Source: Sphingobacterium mizutaii (lineage in GTDB: Bacteria > Bacteroidota > Bacteroidia > Sphingobacteriales > Sphingobacteriaceae). Taken from it: a stretch of 64,000 bases of DNA. Positions within the stretch are counted from its first letter, which is position 1. Each line of letters opens with the position of its first letter. Location of the stretch: contig NZ_LT906468.1 in the NCBI RefSeq assembly GCF_900187125.1, positions 1,054,001 to 1,118,000 on the forward strand, in the 5' to 3' direction. The position numbers and the translations under genes were made by a program. A model generated the notes under the pieces. It did no database searches, was not told the origin of the DNA, and saw only the letters and a program-made list of their open reading frames with translations. Below are positions 44,075 through 53,096 of the stretch, in pieces.

Positions 44075-45234
44075 GCAATACTGTTTACAGGTTCAGAAGC
44101 TAACTCATGGATATCATCAAAATAAGTTTGTGCTAGCTTGCCCCAATCCAATTTTCTTACATAATTCAATCCGGCTTGTTGGAATTCATTTTTCACCACA
44201 GAGTCACTCAGGATTTTATGGATGAAATACACGTATTCCAGAGCATTGTTGGGCACACATTTATAGCCATTTCTTCCGTGATCAATCAGGCTGGAACTTC
44301 CACCTCCGTTGGCAATGACACAGGGAAGACCAGAAGCCATGGCTTCTATTACCACGTTGCCATAAGTTTCAGAAGTAGAGGTAAATAGGAACACATCCGA
44401 AGAAGCGTATAGTTTTGAAAGTTCGGTATGGTCCAATTTTCCCAAGAAATGAGCTGTAGGCATCAACATCTCTGCTTCTTCCCTTGCCGCTCCATCTCCC
44501 GCGATAATGAGGTTATATTCAAATTTTGATTGCTTGAGCTGTTGATAGATATCGATTAGGGTCTGCACGTTTTTCTCCCAGACCAATCGGCTTGCAAACA
44601 GGATATTGGGCTTGTCGTTTTGTGTGATATTGCGGATATAGGCTTGATCAGCCTTCTCAGGATTAAATAACCTCAAGTCGATACCTCTTTGCCATAATGT
44701 CAAGCGTTCTGATTGTATCCCAATTTCTTTCAACTCATCCATGATATTATTGGCCGGCACATATATCTTATGACAGCTATTATAGAAACGAAGCATAGCC
44801 TTTCGCATCCAGTATTCGGCAGGTCTGATCAGCGAAGAAAGATTGCGAAGGTAATAAGCGATATAAGAAATGAAATGGGTGTGATAGATGCTCAGGATCG
44901 GGATATTCCTTTTCCGGGCATATTTCATTGCAAAGAACCCTAATAGGGATGGGGTGGCGATATGGATCACGTCCGGGGCAAAATTATCCAGGGCTTCTTC
45001 CAGCTTCCATTTTGATAATTGGGGAACTGCCAATGAATAGTCATCATTGATGGGGATGCGGAAAGTTGGGACTTGATAAGATTGATGGGTCTTGAAGTTT
45101 TCTGGACCTTTTCCGTATATGAAAAGGTAGGAAAAAGCAGTGTGATCGATTCGTTTAATGATTTGAAACATGGTCCTAGAGGCACCGTCAAAATCTTCTA
45201 TGAGAATCTCAGAAAAAAAAGCAACTTTCTTCAT
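44059..45234 (-). CDS. Glycosyltransferase family 4 protein
   Basis: This 391-residue GT-B enzyme has an N-terminal domain beginning FFSEILIEDFDGASRTM, the block LFASRLVWEKNVQTLI and the donor motif SETYGNVVIEAMASGLP. It resembles GT4 enzymes that glycosylate lipid acceptors. It is the first gene of the operon that also encodes a flippase-like protein and a second GT4. Divergent to it are two EEP phosphodiesterase genes. Confidence 0.85.
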   Translation of the reverse strand: MKKVAFFSEILIEDFDGASRTMFQIIKRIDHTAFSYLFIYGKGPENFKTHQSYQVPTFRIPINDDYSLAVPQLSKWKLEEALDNFAPDVIHIATPSLLGFFAMKYARKRNIPILSIYHTHFISYIAYYLRNLSSLIRPAEYWMRKAMLRFYNSCHKIYVPANNIMDELKEIGIQSERLTLWQRGIDLRLFNPEKADQAYIRNITQNDKPNILFASRLVWEKNVQTLIDIYQQLKQSKFEYNLIIAGDGAAREEAEMLMPTAHFLGKLDHTELSKLYASSDVFLFTSTSETYGNVVIEAMASGLPCVIANGGGSSSLIDHGRNGYKCVPNNALEYVYFIHKILSDSVVKNEFQQAGLNYVRKLDWGKLAQTYFDDIHELASEPVNSIAWAGN

Positions 45235-45409
45235 TTAGAATTCAAATTGTCTATCGGGTAAAAGTATATCCTCTGTATTTCTTTATTGCTAATTTGGTAT
45301 TATGCTATTGTGAATGAAATGTTTATAAAAGATGAAGTCTTAATGAATACTAAATATCAAATCAACAAACCTTTAATATTGCCTTAAGATTAGATTTAAC
45401 CGTGTACGG

Positions 45410-45417
45410 TAATTTTG
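45410..45417 (+). promoter_or_regulatory. Candidate -7 promoter element of the first EEP gene
   Basis: TAATTTTG matches the consensus and ends 24 bases before the ATG at 45442. A short imperfect palindrome (ACCG, four bases, CGGT) ends on its first base and could be a regulator site. Confidence 0.45.
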
Positions 45418-45441
45418 ATGTAGGAATTACGATTGATAGAT

Positions 45442-46479
45442 ATGCTGATCAACCTTCCTTATCCTCAGAAAAGTAAAGCGTGGCATTTCAGGTTTATAGT
45501 ACTGATGTCGATTATTCTCTCCCTTGTTTTTATTTTCAGTTACAAACGTAGCAATGGCTCCAAGGCCATGCCACTGCTGAAATATCCTGAATTGGAACAT
45601 CGTTCATCGGGAGAGCTCTCGTTGCTGACCTATAATATTGCTGGGCTACCGGAATTGATTTCTAGTGCGGAAACCCCTCGGGCAGCCAGTATCCGGACCA
45701 TAGGTGAACGGATCAATCGTTTTGACATCGTCAATCTCCAAGAAGATTTCAACTACAATTTCGAATTGTATTCTTCCAACCTTCATGTATTTCGGACCGT
45801 GAGCATGGGCACAGTCCCGTTTGGTGATGGTTTGAGTACACTTTCCAAATATCCTATCAAAGAATCCGAACGAATTTCCTGGCGAGACTGCAGTGGCAGT
45901 GATTGTTTGACTCCCAAGGGCTTCAGCTATGTCCGCTTAGAGATTGCAAAGGATGTATTCCTGGATGTTTATAATATCCATGCCACAGCCCAAGATAATA
46001 GATCAGCGGTTCTCGCTAGAAAGAAAAACTTGGAGCAGCTCGCGAACTACATAAAGGAAAAATCTGCCGATCAGCCTTTGTTGGTCATGGGTGATTTTAA
46101 TGCACACTATGCTTTTGCGGAAGACAATGTGCGGGCATTCCGATCTGAGATGGACTTGGTCGATTCCTGGGTTTTTCTGCGGAATCAAGGTCGCCTTCCG
46201 GACCATGAAGAAAACTTCATCGCTCAACATGCATTGACCGTAACGGACGATTGCGAGAGCATTGACAAGATATATTTTCGCAATAGCAAGCAATTGATTT
46301 TCAAACCAAAAAATTACCAAGTACAACATGAACTTTTCAGCACAGATGCGGGGGAGCCACTTTCTGATCATTGTGCGATCTCATTAAACTTGGAATGGGA
46401 ATTGAATGATTCATTGATGACTTCTGATAAGAAACCTAAGTTCATTGATCAATTTGAAGGTTTTCATGAAGGGGAGTAA
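45442..46479 (+). CDS. Membrane-anchored EEP-family phosphodiesterase, copy 1
   Basis: This 345-residue protein has one N-terminal transmembrane segment (about 18-36) and an EEP catalytic domain: LLTYNIAGLPE, NLQEDFNYN, DVYNIHATAQD, MGDFNAHYAF and LSDHCAIS. The pattern LTYNIAGLP with LQED resembles sphingomyelinase-like or inositol-phosphatase-like members more than DNases. The following gene is a close paralogue. The facing glycolipid operon suggests a phospholipid or phosphoglycolipid substrate in the periplasm, which is inference. ATG 45442 is preferred to the TTG three codons earlier. Confidence 0.82.
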   Translation: MLINLPYPQKSKAWHFRFIVLMSIILSLVFIFSYKRSNGSKAMPLLKYPELEHRSSGELSLLTYNIAGLPELISSAETPRAASIRTIGERINRFDIVNLQEDFNYNFELYSSNLHVFRTVSMGTVPFGDGLSTLSKYPIKESERISWRDCSGSDCLTPKGFSYVRLEIAKDVFLDVYNIHATAQDNRSAVLARKKNLEQLANYIKEKSADQPLLVMGDFNAHYAFAEDNVRAFRSEMDLVDSWVFLRNQGRLPDHEENFIAQHALTVTDDCESIDKIYFRNSKQLIFKPKNYQVQHELFSTDAGEPLSDHCAISLNLEWELNDSLMTSDKKPKFIDQFEGFHEGE

Positions 46480-46549
46480 CAAAAACTTAATGTTGCGTTC
46501 CCATTTAGATAATTTGAAGAAGATACTTTTATTTCATATAAGTTAATAG

Positions 46550-47479
46550 ATGACCATACTTTTTATACTAGCGGCGGTAATTATAGTTTTACTATTTATT
46601 TTCAAGAGCTTAAAGGGAAAGCTGATTTCCGTAGCCATTCCCCAAGAAGAATCCTCTACAGAACGTTTTTTGCAAGGAAAGATATCCTTGCTGACCTATA
46701 ATATCGCCGGACTACCACAGGGTATCTCGGCGGCGAAGCTCCCTAGAAAATTCAGTATTGCTGAAATCGGTGAAAAAGTTGAGCCTTATGACATCGTGAA
46801 TGTCCAAGAAGATTTTAATTATAACACATCTTTTTATTCCAAGAACTTACATCCTTATCGCACGCAGACCAAAGGGAAGATCCCTGTTGGCGATGGATTG
46901 AATACCCTATCAAAATATCCTATTATTGAATACCGAAGGATTCCATGGCGTCATTGCAGTGGTCCTGATTGTTGGACGGTGAAGGGCTTTAGCTTTGCCC
47001 AGATCCAACTTGCCAACCAAGTGACTGTAGATGTCTATAATGTGCATGCAAATTCAAGCGATGTTGCCCGAGCGGCTCGTGCCAGAAGGGAAAACTTTCG
47101 GCAGTTGGCGACTTATATCAATGAAAATTCTTCGGGTAGACCTTTAATCGTAATGGGGGATTTTAATGCACATTATGCCTATAAGAGGGATAATTTACAT
47201 GAGTTCTTATTGACCACAGGACTGTCTGATGGTTGGGTGCAATTCCTTCGCAAAGGTGTTTTTCCAGAAGTTATCCCCAAATTTATCGCTCAGCATATGC
47301 TGAGCCTCAATAACGATACAGAGAGTCTCGATAAGATATTCTTCAGAAATAGCGAACACCTGAAATTTCAACCAATCGATTATCAGGTCGAAATCCAGCA
47401 CTTTACCAGTGTAGATGGAGAAGCCCTGTCGGACCACTTAGCAGTTTCCATGCAACTCAACTGGACCTGGGAGGATTGA
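46550..47479 (+). CDS. Membrane-anchored EEP-family phosphodiesterase, copy 2
   Basis: This 309-residue paralogue of the previous gene keeps the same layout: an N-terminal membrane anchor (about 2-20), LLTYNIAGLPQ, NVQEDFNYN, WRHCSGPDCW, DVYNVHANSSD, MGDFNAHYAY and LSDHLAVSMQL. The two proteins share many blocks including IAQH and ESLDKI/ESIDKI. The CSG-DC pair is conserved in both and may form a disulfide. A terminator follows. The tandem copies probably arose by duplication and may act on related lipids. Confidence 0.82.
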   Translation: MTILFILAAVIIVLLFIFKSLKGKLISVAIPQEESSTERFLQGKISLLTYNIAGLPQGISAAKLPRKFSIAEIGEKVEPYDIVNVQEDFNYNTSFYSKNLHPYRTQTKGKIPVGDGLNTLSKYPIIEYRRIPWRHCSGPDCWTVKGFSFAQIQLANQVTVDVYNVHANSSDVARAARARRENFRQLATYINENSSGRPLIVMGDFNAHYAYKRDNLHEFLLTTGLSDGWVQFLRKGVFPEVIPKFIAQHMLSLNNDTESLDKIFFRNSEHLKFQPIDYQVEIQHFTSVDGEALSDHLAVSMQLNWTWED

Positions 47480-47531
47480 TAACCATCATGTTTGATTAAC
47501 CATCGAGTATATAATAAGTAATATTAGATTT

Positions 47532-47559
47532 AGCTGAGCTACAATAGCTCAGCTTTTTT
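47532..47559 (+). terminator. Intrinsic terminator after the second EEP gene
   Basis: AGCTGAGCT (47532-47540) and AGCTCAGCT (47546-47554) form a 9-bp stem with a 5-base loop and a T-run. Confidence 0.9.
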
Positions 47560-47569
47560 GTTTGTATTA

Positions 47570-47588
47570 TTGCTAATATTTTTAGTAA
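47570..47588. promoter_or_regulatory. 19-bp palindromic operator before the dnaE-like gene
   Basis: TTGCTAATATTTTTAGTAA differs at one base from the perfect palindrome before dinB (40616-40634). It lies 30 bases before the ATG at 47619, so a bound protein would cover the promoter region. Confidence 0.7.
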
Positions 47589-47618
47589 AATGATTTAAAA
47601 AAACCTTAATCTTGTAAA

Positions 47619-50549
47619 ATGTTTTTGAATTGCAAGACCTGGTTTAGTTTTCATTATGGAACCTTTCCTACGAGGGATTTGGTGGAGCGTGCGCAGTCGT
47701 TAGGAGTCAAGGCAATGGCCCTGACGAATATCAACAGTACGGCCGATTGTTGGGATTTTGTATTGAAATGTCAGGAAGCAAACATCAAACCAATTGTGGG
47801 GGTCGAAATTCGCAATGAAAACGAATTGTGTTATATCCTTTTGGCGAAAAACAATGCCGGTTTATTCGTCATCCAGAGTTTTCTTTCCTTTTACAAACAA
47901 CGGAAGTTGGACTTCCCAAAAAAACCACCTTTTGAATCCGATGACCTATGGGTGATTTATACTTTTGAGAATCATCCTGAGATTGAACAGTTAAAGTCAA
48001 ATGAATTAATAGGCTTAAGGAAAGAGGACCTTAATAAATTGAGTTGGCAAGAGGGACTTCAAGCTGACTGTTGGGTCGTGCTGCAACCTGTGACCTATCA
48101 AGATAAGACCCATTATGACCTTCATCGCATTTTAAGGGCGATCGCTAAGAACACCCTGTTGTCCAAGTTGGTCAAAGAGGATTATGCCAAGCCCAACGAG
48201 ACTTTAATGGATGAAGAGAGCTTAGTCTCGGCCTATGCAAAGTTTCCCTCTGTTATCAGCAAAACCATGGAAGTGGTCAAGAGCTGTTCGATTGAAATGA
48301 CTTTCCATGTCGATAAGAATAAGAAACACTTCACTGCCAGCATGGACGATGATCATGAGCTGTTGCGGAAGTTGGCCATTGAAGGTTGCAAGATCCGTTA
48401 TGGGAACAAGAACAAAAAAGCCATGGAACGGGTGGAAAAGGAACTTTCCATTATCAAGCAATCTGAATTCAATTCCTATTTTTTGATTGTCTGGGACATG
48501 TTGCGCTATGCCAATGAGCAAGGCTTCTATCATGTTGGGCGGGGTAGTGGTGCCAATTCGGTCGTGGCCTATTGCCTACGCATTACCGATGTGGATCCCA
48601 TCAAGCTTGACCTCTATTTTGAACGGTTCTTGAACCCCAATCGGACCTCTCCGCCCGACTTTGATATTGACTTTAGTTGGAAAGATCGCGACGCCATCTT
48701 TGAGTACCTGTTCATGCGGTATGGTCGCCAGAATGTTTCTCTGTTGGGCATGTACAATACTTTTCAACGCCGGGCTATCGTGAGGGAATTGGGAAAGGTA
48801 TTTGGTTTGCCTAAGGAAGAAATTGATGAATTGGTGCATAAGCGAGAATGGAGTGCGGAAGATAAAATCCAACGTTGGATCCAAAAATATGGAGCTCTGA
48901 TGGTTGATTTTCCAAGTAATATCAGTGTACATGCCGGTGGGGTATTGATCAGTGAAAAGCCATTGAATGATTATGGGGTATTGGAATTACCACCAAAGGG
49001 ATTTCGGACCCTCCATATGGATATGTTCGAAGCCGATAGGATAGGGCTCTTTAAATTTGACATCCTCAGCCAGCGCGGACTGGGTCATATCAAGGATGCC
49101 CTTGAATTGGTGCAGAAAAATAGAGGCAAACATGTGGACATCCATCAAGTAGATCGCTTTTTTGAAGATCCCAAGCTCGCAGAAATGATTCGTAAGGCCG
49201 ATACCATCGGTTGTTTTTATATCGAAAGCCCCGCCATGCGGCAGCTTTTGGGTAAACTGAAATGTTCAGATTACCTCACCTTAGTGGCTGCCAGTTCGAT
49301 CATTCGGCCTGGTGTAGCTCAATCAGGGATGATGAAGCAGTATATCGAGCGCTATCATGATCGCGATAAAATCGAATATCTGCACCCTAAAATGAGGGAA
49401 CTCCTTGAAGAGACCTTCGGCGTGATGGTCTATCAGGAAGACGTGATCAAGGTTGCCCATCATTTCGGGGGGATATCCTTGGAAGAGGCCGATATCCTGA
49501 GAAGGGCAATGAGCGGTAAATATCGCTCTGAAAATAAGTTTGAGCTGATGCGTGCGAAATTCTTCTCTAATTGCAGAGAGCAGGGCTATGAAGAATCGGT
49601 TACTTCAGAAGTTTGGCGGCAGATGGAGAGCTTTGGCGGTTATTCCTTTGCCAAGGGCCATTCGGCGTCCTTTGCGGTCGAAAGCTATCAAAGTCTCTAT
49701 CTGAAGACTTATTTTCCATGCGAATTTTATGTCGCCGTTATTAATAATTTCGGAGGCTTTTATCGCACGGAATTCTATTTCCATGAATTACGGAGGAATG
49801 GCGGGATCATCCAGCTTCCATGCTTAAACAACAGCGACCATCTTACCAATATATCAGATCAGCAGGTCTATGTCGGTTTTATCCATTTGCAAGGCCTTGA
49901 ACAGGATTTTGCCCATCAGATTGTTGAAGAAAGGCAGCGAAATGGTGCTTACAAGAGCTTGAATGATGTCCTTCAGCGCTTGCATCCTGCTCCCGAACAA
50001 CTCAATATCTTGATCCGGATCGGGGCATTACGGTTCACTGGATTGGATAAGAAAACTCTGCTATGGGAAGCGAATTTCAGAAACAAGCGGACAGAAAAAG
50101 ATGATCCCAAAACCCTTTTCGAAACAGAAGAAATCAAGTTTTCATTGCCTGAATTTGAAAAGAACAGGATGGATGACCTGCGGGATGAGCTCGATCTATT
50201 GGGCTTTGTCGTAGGTGACTTCTTTGAACTCTTGAATAAAGAATATCTGAAAGGATCAGTCCTGGTCAATCAGTTGCCAGACCTGCTTGGCCAACAGATC
50301 AAGATCATCGGCAGATTGGTGACCTTGAAAGAAACCCGAACCATCAAAAAAGAGCGGATGTGCTTCGGAACCTTCCTAGATGTGGAAGGAGATTGGCTGG
50401 ATACCGTGCATTTCCCACCCGTACTCCGTCAGTACCCTTTCCAAGGGAGCGGTTTTTATGAACTTCACGGCAAGGTAATGGAGGAGTTTGGGGTGTACAG
50501 TGTTGAGATTTCGGCAATGCGTAAGCTTGGTTTTAACATTCAGCAATAG
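47619..50549 (+). CDS. dnaE2: Error-prone DnaE2/ImuC-like DNA polymerase III alpha subunit
   Basis: This 976-residue C-family polymerase is shorter than replicative DnaE (about 1160). The catalytic acids are in PPDFDIDF (345-352), with GRGSGANSVVAYC before it, FKFDILSQRGL, VYQEDVI and FAKGHSASFA after it, then a C-terminal OB-fold region. The N-terminal PHP domain is degenerate: FHYG and LTNINS replace the metal-binding His-rich motifs, so it has probably lost PHP chemistry. This and the operator shared with dinB suggest a damage-induced mutagenic polymerase that works with the Y-family enzyme. A replicative role is less likely but cannot be excluded without seeing the rest of the genome. Confidence 0.82.
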   Translation: MFLNCKTWFSFHYGTFPTRDLVERAQSLGVKAMALTNINSTADCWDFVLKCQEANIKPIVGVEIRNENELCYILLAKNNAGLFVIQSFLSFYKQRKLDFPKKPPFESDDLWVIYTFENHPEIEQLKSNELIGLRKEDLNKLSWQEGLQADCWVVLQPVTYQDKTHYDLHRILRAIAKNTLLSKLVKEDYAKPNETLMDEESLVSAYAKFPSVISKTMEVVKSCSIEMTFHVDKNKKHFTASMDDDHELLRKLAIEGCKIRYGNKNKKAMERVEKELSIIKQSEFNSYFLIVWDMLRYANEQGFYHVGRGSGANSVVAYCLRITDVDPIKLDLYFERFLNPNRTSPPDFDIDFSWKDRDAIFEYLFMRYGRQNVSLLGMYNTFQRRAIVRELGKVFGLPKEEIDELVHKREWSAEDKIQRWIQKYGALMVDFPSNISVHAGGVLISEKPLNDYGVLELPPKGFRTLHMDMFEADRIGLFKFDILSQRGLGHIKDALELVQKNRGKHVDIHQVDRFFEDPKLAEMIRKADTIGCFYIESPAMRQLLGKLKCSDYLTLVAASSIIRPGVAQSGMMKQYIERYHDRDKIEYLHPKMRELLEETFGVMVYQEDVIKVAHHFGGISLEEADILRRAMSGKYRSENKFELMRAKFFSNCREQGYEESVTSEVWRQMESFGGYSFAKGHSASFAVESYQSLYLKTYFPCEFYVAVINNFGGFYRTEFYFHELRRNGGIIQLPCLNNSDHLTNISDQQVYVGFIHLQGLEQDFAHQIVEERQRNGAYKSLNDVLQRLHPAPEQLNILIRIGALRFTGLDKKTLLWEANFRNKRTEKDDPKTLFETEEIKFSLPEFEKNRMDDLRDELDLLGFVVGDFFELLNKEYLKGSVLVNQLPDLLGQQIKIIGRLVTLKETRTIKKERMCFGTFLDVEGDWLDTVHFPPVLRQYPFQGSGFYELHGKVMEEFGVYSVEISAMRKLGFNIQQ

Positions 50550-50560
50550 GTATAAAATAA

Positions 50561-50592
50561 CAAAAGACATAAAGCTTACCTTATGTCTTTTG
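50561..50592. terminator. Hairpin between convergent dnaE-like and AI-2E genes
   Basis: CAAAAGACATAA (50561-50572) and TTATGTCTTTTG (50581-50592) form a 12-bp stem with an 8-base loop. T-rich tracts on both sides allow use in both directions, though neither is a long pure T-run. Confidence 0.65.
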
Positions 50593-50617
50593 TCTATGTT
50601 TCAGAATTCCGAAAAAT

Positions 50618-51895
50618 CTACTCTTCGTCCTTCTTTTTAAACTCATCTTGCGGAAGGTCTTCATACGGAAGTTCTTCCGATTCATTGATTTCCTTGTAAG
50701 TCATTTCCGTATGGGGTGTCTCTTCAGGACCATCTACTGAGACATTGACATCAACTTCAATCTTCTTCTTGTTTTTCGGCATTCGGACGATTCCCCATTT
50801 CATCAGCAGCTCCTGCGTCGAATTTCGCTTGAGATGCAGCTTCTCTGGTTCCCCAATCAAGAAACCGAAGGCTTCCATATTAGGGTTTGAATCAAAAATA
50901 ACCTTCAATGTCGCGATAAAAGGCAAGGCGATAATCAAACCGGCCAGTCCGAATAACATCCCACCCAATAGGATTCCGATGATTGCCATCAAAGGATTGA
51001 TGCTCACCTTGGATCCCACGATATTAGGTGTAATGATGTTCCCTTCCAGAAATTGCACGACTTGAAACCATGCCACCACACCCAATGCATATAGAGCACT
51101 ATCTTTCGTTGCCAAGGCGAATAATGCAGGCAAGATCGAACCAATTGCGATCCCGATATAAGGAAGCAGCATCAGCAGGGAAGCCAATGAACCAAAAAAC
51201 CAAGCATAGTCAATTCCCATCGCCATAAGCCCCACCGTATTCAGCACAGCCACGATTCCCATCACGGTAATCAAGCCGACCAAATAACTCTGAACCACAT
51301 CATATATTTTGTTCAACACCTCATTCACTTTACTTTGAGGGGATGATTTAAAAGCTTTAAAGAAAAATTCACGGAAGAAATCACGGTAATACAAAAGGAA
51401 AAAACTCAATAAAGGAACCAAGATTGCACTCGCGAGGATATTTCCAATTGAGCCGAATGTACTGGATAGCATTCCTCCAGCGTTCTCCATGGCCTTTTCA
51501 CCCTGTTCGCGCAATTTTTCCATCACTTCAGTCCTTTCAATGCCGAATTGACTTTCCAACCACTTCTGGCCACCTTCCAATACAGACATCACCTTGTCAG
51601 TAATGGCTGATGCATCTTTTCCAATCAAGATACTTTCATAGACAATAAACCATGATAAACCTGAAATAATCGCTATCGCCACAATGACGGCTAAGATTGC
51701 TGAAAAAGCCTTTCCAAGACGGATCCGCTCAAATAATCTTGCCAATGGATAAAGGGAAATTGAAATCAGAATTGAAAAAATGAGTGGCAGCAAAACACCC
51801 TGGGTAAAGTACATGAGGACAATGATAAGTACCAACGCCATTAAGCTTGATGCAAGCTCGAAGGAATAGGGTCTTTTGGTTTGTTTATTTTCCAT
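50618..51895 (-). CDS. AI-2E family transporter (UPF0118 membrane protein)
   Basis: This 425-residue protein has about seven or eight transmembrane helices arranged as in the AI-2E/PerM family, including GVLLPLIFSILISISLYPL near the N-terminus and GSKVSINPLMAIIGILLGGMLFGLAGLIIALPF near the C-terminus. The last 70 residues are a charged cytoplasmic tail. Members include autoinducer exporters and Na+/H+ antiporters. It follows the MFS gene by 7 bases in the same direction. Confidence 0.85.
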   Translation of the reverse strand: MENKQTKRPYSFELASSLMALVLIIVLMYFTQGVLLPLIFSILISISLYPLARLFERIRLGKAFSAILAVIVAIAIISGLSWFIVYESILIGKDASAITDKVMSVLEGGQKWLESQFGIERTEVMEKLREQGEKAMENAGGMLSSTFGSIGNILASAILVPLLSFFLLYYRDFFREFFFKAFKSSPQSKVNEVLNKIYDVVQSYLVGLITVMGIVAVLNTVGLMAMGIDYAWFFGSLASLLMLLPYIGIAIGSILPALFALATKDSALYALGVVAWFQVVQFLEGNIITPNIVGSKVSINPLMAIIGILLGGMLFGLAGLIIALPFIATLKVIFDSNPNMEAFGFLIGEPEKLHLKRNSTQELLMKWGIVRMPKNKKKIEVDVNVSVDGPEETPHTEMTYKEINESEELPYEDLPQDEFKKKDEE

Positions 51896-51902
51896 ATGAA
51901 TG

Positions 51903-53096
51903 CTATAACAGGTTATGAGTTTTTTTGTTTTTTGAATTCCAGTAAATCACATAAAAAAATGCAAGTAAGATGATCAGTGCATTCCCATAGAAAATATACG
52001 GAATTCTCAGTATTTCATCGTGATAAATGTACCCTGCAAATAATGCGCCACCTCCGATACCGGCTTCAAGGGCAATATACATGGTCGCCATGGCTTTCCC
52101 ACGATATTGTGGCAGAGATAGGTCGATTGTCCAAGCATTGACCGCTGGCGAAAAGATCCCCGTACCTATACCGTACAGACAGGCGCCGATCACCAATTGT
52201 GCAATGCTATTTCCAAAACCAAGATACAAAAGGGATATAGCAACGACAACCAAGCCCACCTTCATCACACTGATCCTACCGTACCGATCCGCCACTTTTC
52301 CAGATATAAATCGAATCCCAATGGAGGCCACAGTATAGGCCGTGAAAAACAAACCCTTATTTACTATGCCCAAATGCTCACTCCAATCAGGGATTAAGGT
52401 CAATATCACCCCATAAGCAGTGTAAGAGAGCAAAGTAACAATGGCGGCAGGTATTACGCGTACTTCGATAATGTCGCGACGTGAAATCTTGAGCATCTTA
52501 GGAGAGAACCTGTTCTTTTCCTTCAGCGTTTCTTTCATGTTCATCACGATGATGATGGATAGAAACGCAAATGCCGAAGAACTATAGAACATGGTATTCA
52601 GGTCATACTTCAGCGCAATATAACTACCGATAGCTGGCCCCACTGCACCGCCAATACTGAAACAAAGCCCGTGCATCCCTAATGCCTCACCCCAACGCGT
52701 CGATGGAATGATATCGGCAATATAAGCAGAGGTTGCTGTGGGTTTAAATCCTGTTGAGAAACCATGCACCAACCGAAGGAGGAAGAATCCAGAAACACTG
52801 CTCAGGATAGGGTACAAAAACCCACAGATGACACATACGATCGAACCTATGGCCATCACAGGTACTCGGCCCCATTTATCAGTCAATCTGCCACTAAAGG
52901 GTCTTGAAATTCCAGCCGTCAGTGTGAAAAGAGCAATGATTAAGCCCTTGTGTGCTGCACCTCCCAAGGAAGAGAGGTAGTTGGGTAACTCCGGAATAAT
53001 CATATTAAAACTCGAAGAGAATAGGAGCGAGCTCAAACAGAGTAGTCCGAATTGTATTGTATATAAAGGTTGATTCTCGTTTTCTATATTATCCAT
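51903..53096 (-). CDS. MFS transporter
   Basis: This 397-residue protein has about 12 predicted transmembrane helices and the MFS loop motif GRLTDKWGRVPVM between helices 2 and 3, repeated as GKVADRYGRISVMK in the second half. This suggests a drug or small-molecule efflux or uptake carrier. It overlaps the rRNA methylase gene upstream by 8 bases. No substrate can be named. Confidence 0.85.
   Translation of the reverse strand: MDNIENENQPLYTIQFGLLCLSSLLFSSSFNMIIPELPNYLSSLGGAAHKGLIIALFTLTAGISRPFSGRLTDKWGRVPVMAIGSIVCVICGFLYPILSSVSGFFLLRLVHGFSTGFKPTATSAYIADIIPSTRWGEALGMHGLCFSIGGAVGPAIGSYIALKYDLNTMFYSSSAFAFLSIIIVMNMKETLKEKNRFSPKMLKISRRDIIEVRVIPAAIVTLLSYTAYGVILTLIPDWSEHLGIVNKGLFFTAYTVASIGIRFISGKVADRYGRISVMKVGLVVVAISLLYLGFGNSIAQLVIGACLYGIGTGIFSPAVNAWTIDLSLPQYRGKAMATMYIALEAGIGGGALFAGYIYHDEILRIPYIFYGNALIILLAFFYVIYWNSKNKKTHNLL

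Noticed and set aside
47607..47614. TAATCTTG as the -7 element of the dnaE-like gene
   Set aside because: It ends 5 bases before the start codon and has a mismatch in the TTTG part; the true promoter probably lies at or before the palindrome.
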